Of a stretch of DNA of 14,343 nt, positions 13,961 through 14,343 are shown piece by piece. The stretch spans positions 1 through 14,343 of the forward strand of contig JAJYWM010000183.1 of NCBI GenBank assembly GCA_021791455.1, in the 5' to 3' direction. Positions within the stretch are counted from its first letter, which is position 1, and the number at the start of each line of letters is the position of its first letter. Under the pieces are notes generated by a model. The model was not told the DNA's origin. It saw nothing but the letters and a program-made list of their open reading frames with translations, and ran no database searches. Origin of the DNA: a bacterium. GTDB taxonomy: Bacteria; Chloroflexota; Dormibacteria; UBA8260; Bog-877. A program made the translations under genes and the position numbers.

Positions 13961-14110
13961 TGTACACTCCTGGAGGTGTCAGCCGCAGACCACGGTTGAT
14001 CGGCGCCGCGTGGGCTCGCGCAGCACCGGGCTGGCGCTTCCGAGCTCGCCATCGGCGTCGGCTTCAAGGGCCCGGCCGGGCAGGTCCTCCGGGACCCCCT
14101 GGAGGTGTCT
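13961..14110. other. Intergenic region with a 12-bp direct repeat
   Basis: CCTGGAGGTGTC occurs at 13969-13980 and again at 14098-14109, 129 bases apart. No gene is supported between the ASCH-like gene and the stop of the edge gene, although GC-rich frames are open on both strands. The promoter of the ASCH-like gene must lie here. Confidence 0.5.
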
Positions 14111-14343
14111 CTAGGCAGCCACCAAGCCTTCCGCGAGGCGCTCCAGGTGCCGCGCATTGACCTCTCCGGCAAGGGCAGCCGCTCGCTCAATGTCGTGGGC
14201 GATGACCTGGGTACCGGGTCCAGCGGCGAACGCCTGGACCTCCAGCCGGCGCGAGAACAGGTAGTGGAAGGTGTTGGCAGCGATTGCTTGCCCGGTCGGC
14301 ACCAGGGCCGCCCCGGAGGGCTCGAGTTCTTCCTCCAACAGGA
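14111..14343 (-). CDS. C-terminal end of an unrecognised protein (cut by window edge)
   Basis: The frame is open from the window edge to the TAG at 14111-14113, giving at least 76 residues. It reads EEELEPSGAALVPTGQAIAA, then NTFHYLFSRRLEVQAF and HDIERAAALAGEVNARHLER, with strong GC bias at third codon positions on this strand. A TTG at 14336-14338 could be a start, but the frame continues through it, so a longer gene is likelier. The plus strand is also open here, but its composition is less protein-like. No family is recognised. Confidence 0.5.
   Translation of the reverse strand, partial: LLEEELEPSGAALVPTGQAIAANTFHYLFSRRLEVQAFAAGPGTQVIAHDIERAAALAGEVNARHLERLAEGLVAA

Noticed and set aside
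13945..14190. Minus-strand frame between the ASCH-like gene and the edge gene
   Set aside because: Overlaps the better-supported edge frame; composition is Ser/Arg/Pro-rich and no ribosome site or motif is seen.

Overview
This is high-GC bacterial DNA with frequent GTG starts and actinobacterial-looking flanking genes: a secreted SGNH hydrolase, a Fe-S uracil-DNA glycosylase-like protein and an ASCH-like protein. An actinomycete or a related high-GC lineage fits best, but the phylum cannot be fixed from the sequence alone. The centre (about 2.0-9.8 kb) is visibly less GC-rich and has more relaxed codon use than both flanks. Recombinase and transposase remnants lie on either side. It therefore reads as an acquired island.

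Layout. 1-514 (-) is the N-terminal half of a tyrosine recombinase running off the left edge. 642-1529 (+) is a secreted SGNH/GDSL hydrolase. 1564-1802 is a GC-rich tandem repeat of 39- and 47-bp units. 2014-9755 (+) is one tight operon of seven genes with junctions from a 14-base overlap to a 7-base gap: DNA methyltransferase, RelE-PLD fusion, P-loop ATPase, HerA/FtsK-like ATPase, an unrecognised protein with winged-helix-like segments, a second P-loop ATPase related to the first, and a winged-helix protein whose C-terminal part looks like a LAGLIDADG fold without its acidic residues. 9756-10077 is non-coding and holds a weak terminator candidate. 10078-10473 (-) is a small convergent gene with a four-cysteine cluster and the same winged-helix domain as the last operon gene. 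10.6-12.3 kb is decayed sequence: two IS21-like transposase fragments, a small orphan reading frame and a two-TM membrane protein. 12331-13951 (-) is a three-gene cluster of ASCH-like protein, small acidic protein and UDG-like protein. 14111-14343 (-) is the 3' end of an unrecognised gene.

How it may work (inference). The operon has the logic of an anti-phage or anti-plasmid system: a methyltransferase for self/non-self marking, a nuclease/toxin fusion as effector, three ATPases (two paralogous AAA-type plus one HerA-like translocase) for sensing or translocation, and winged-helix/LAGLIDADG-like proteins for DNA recognition or regulation. I could not match the whole set to BREX, DISARM, Dnd/Dpt or another named system from memory. 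It is the best candidate here for something undescribed.
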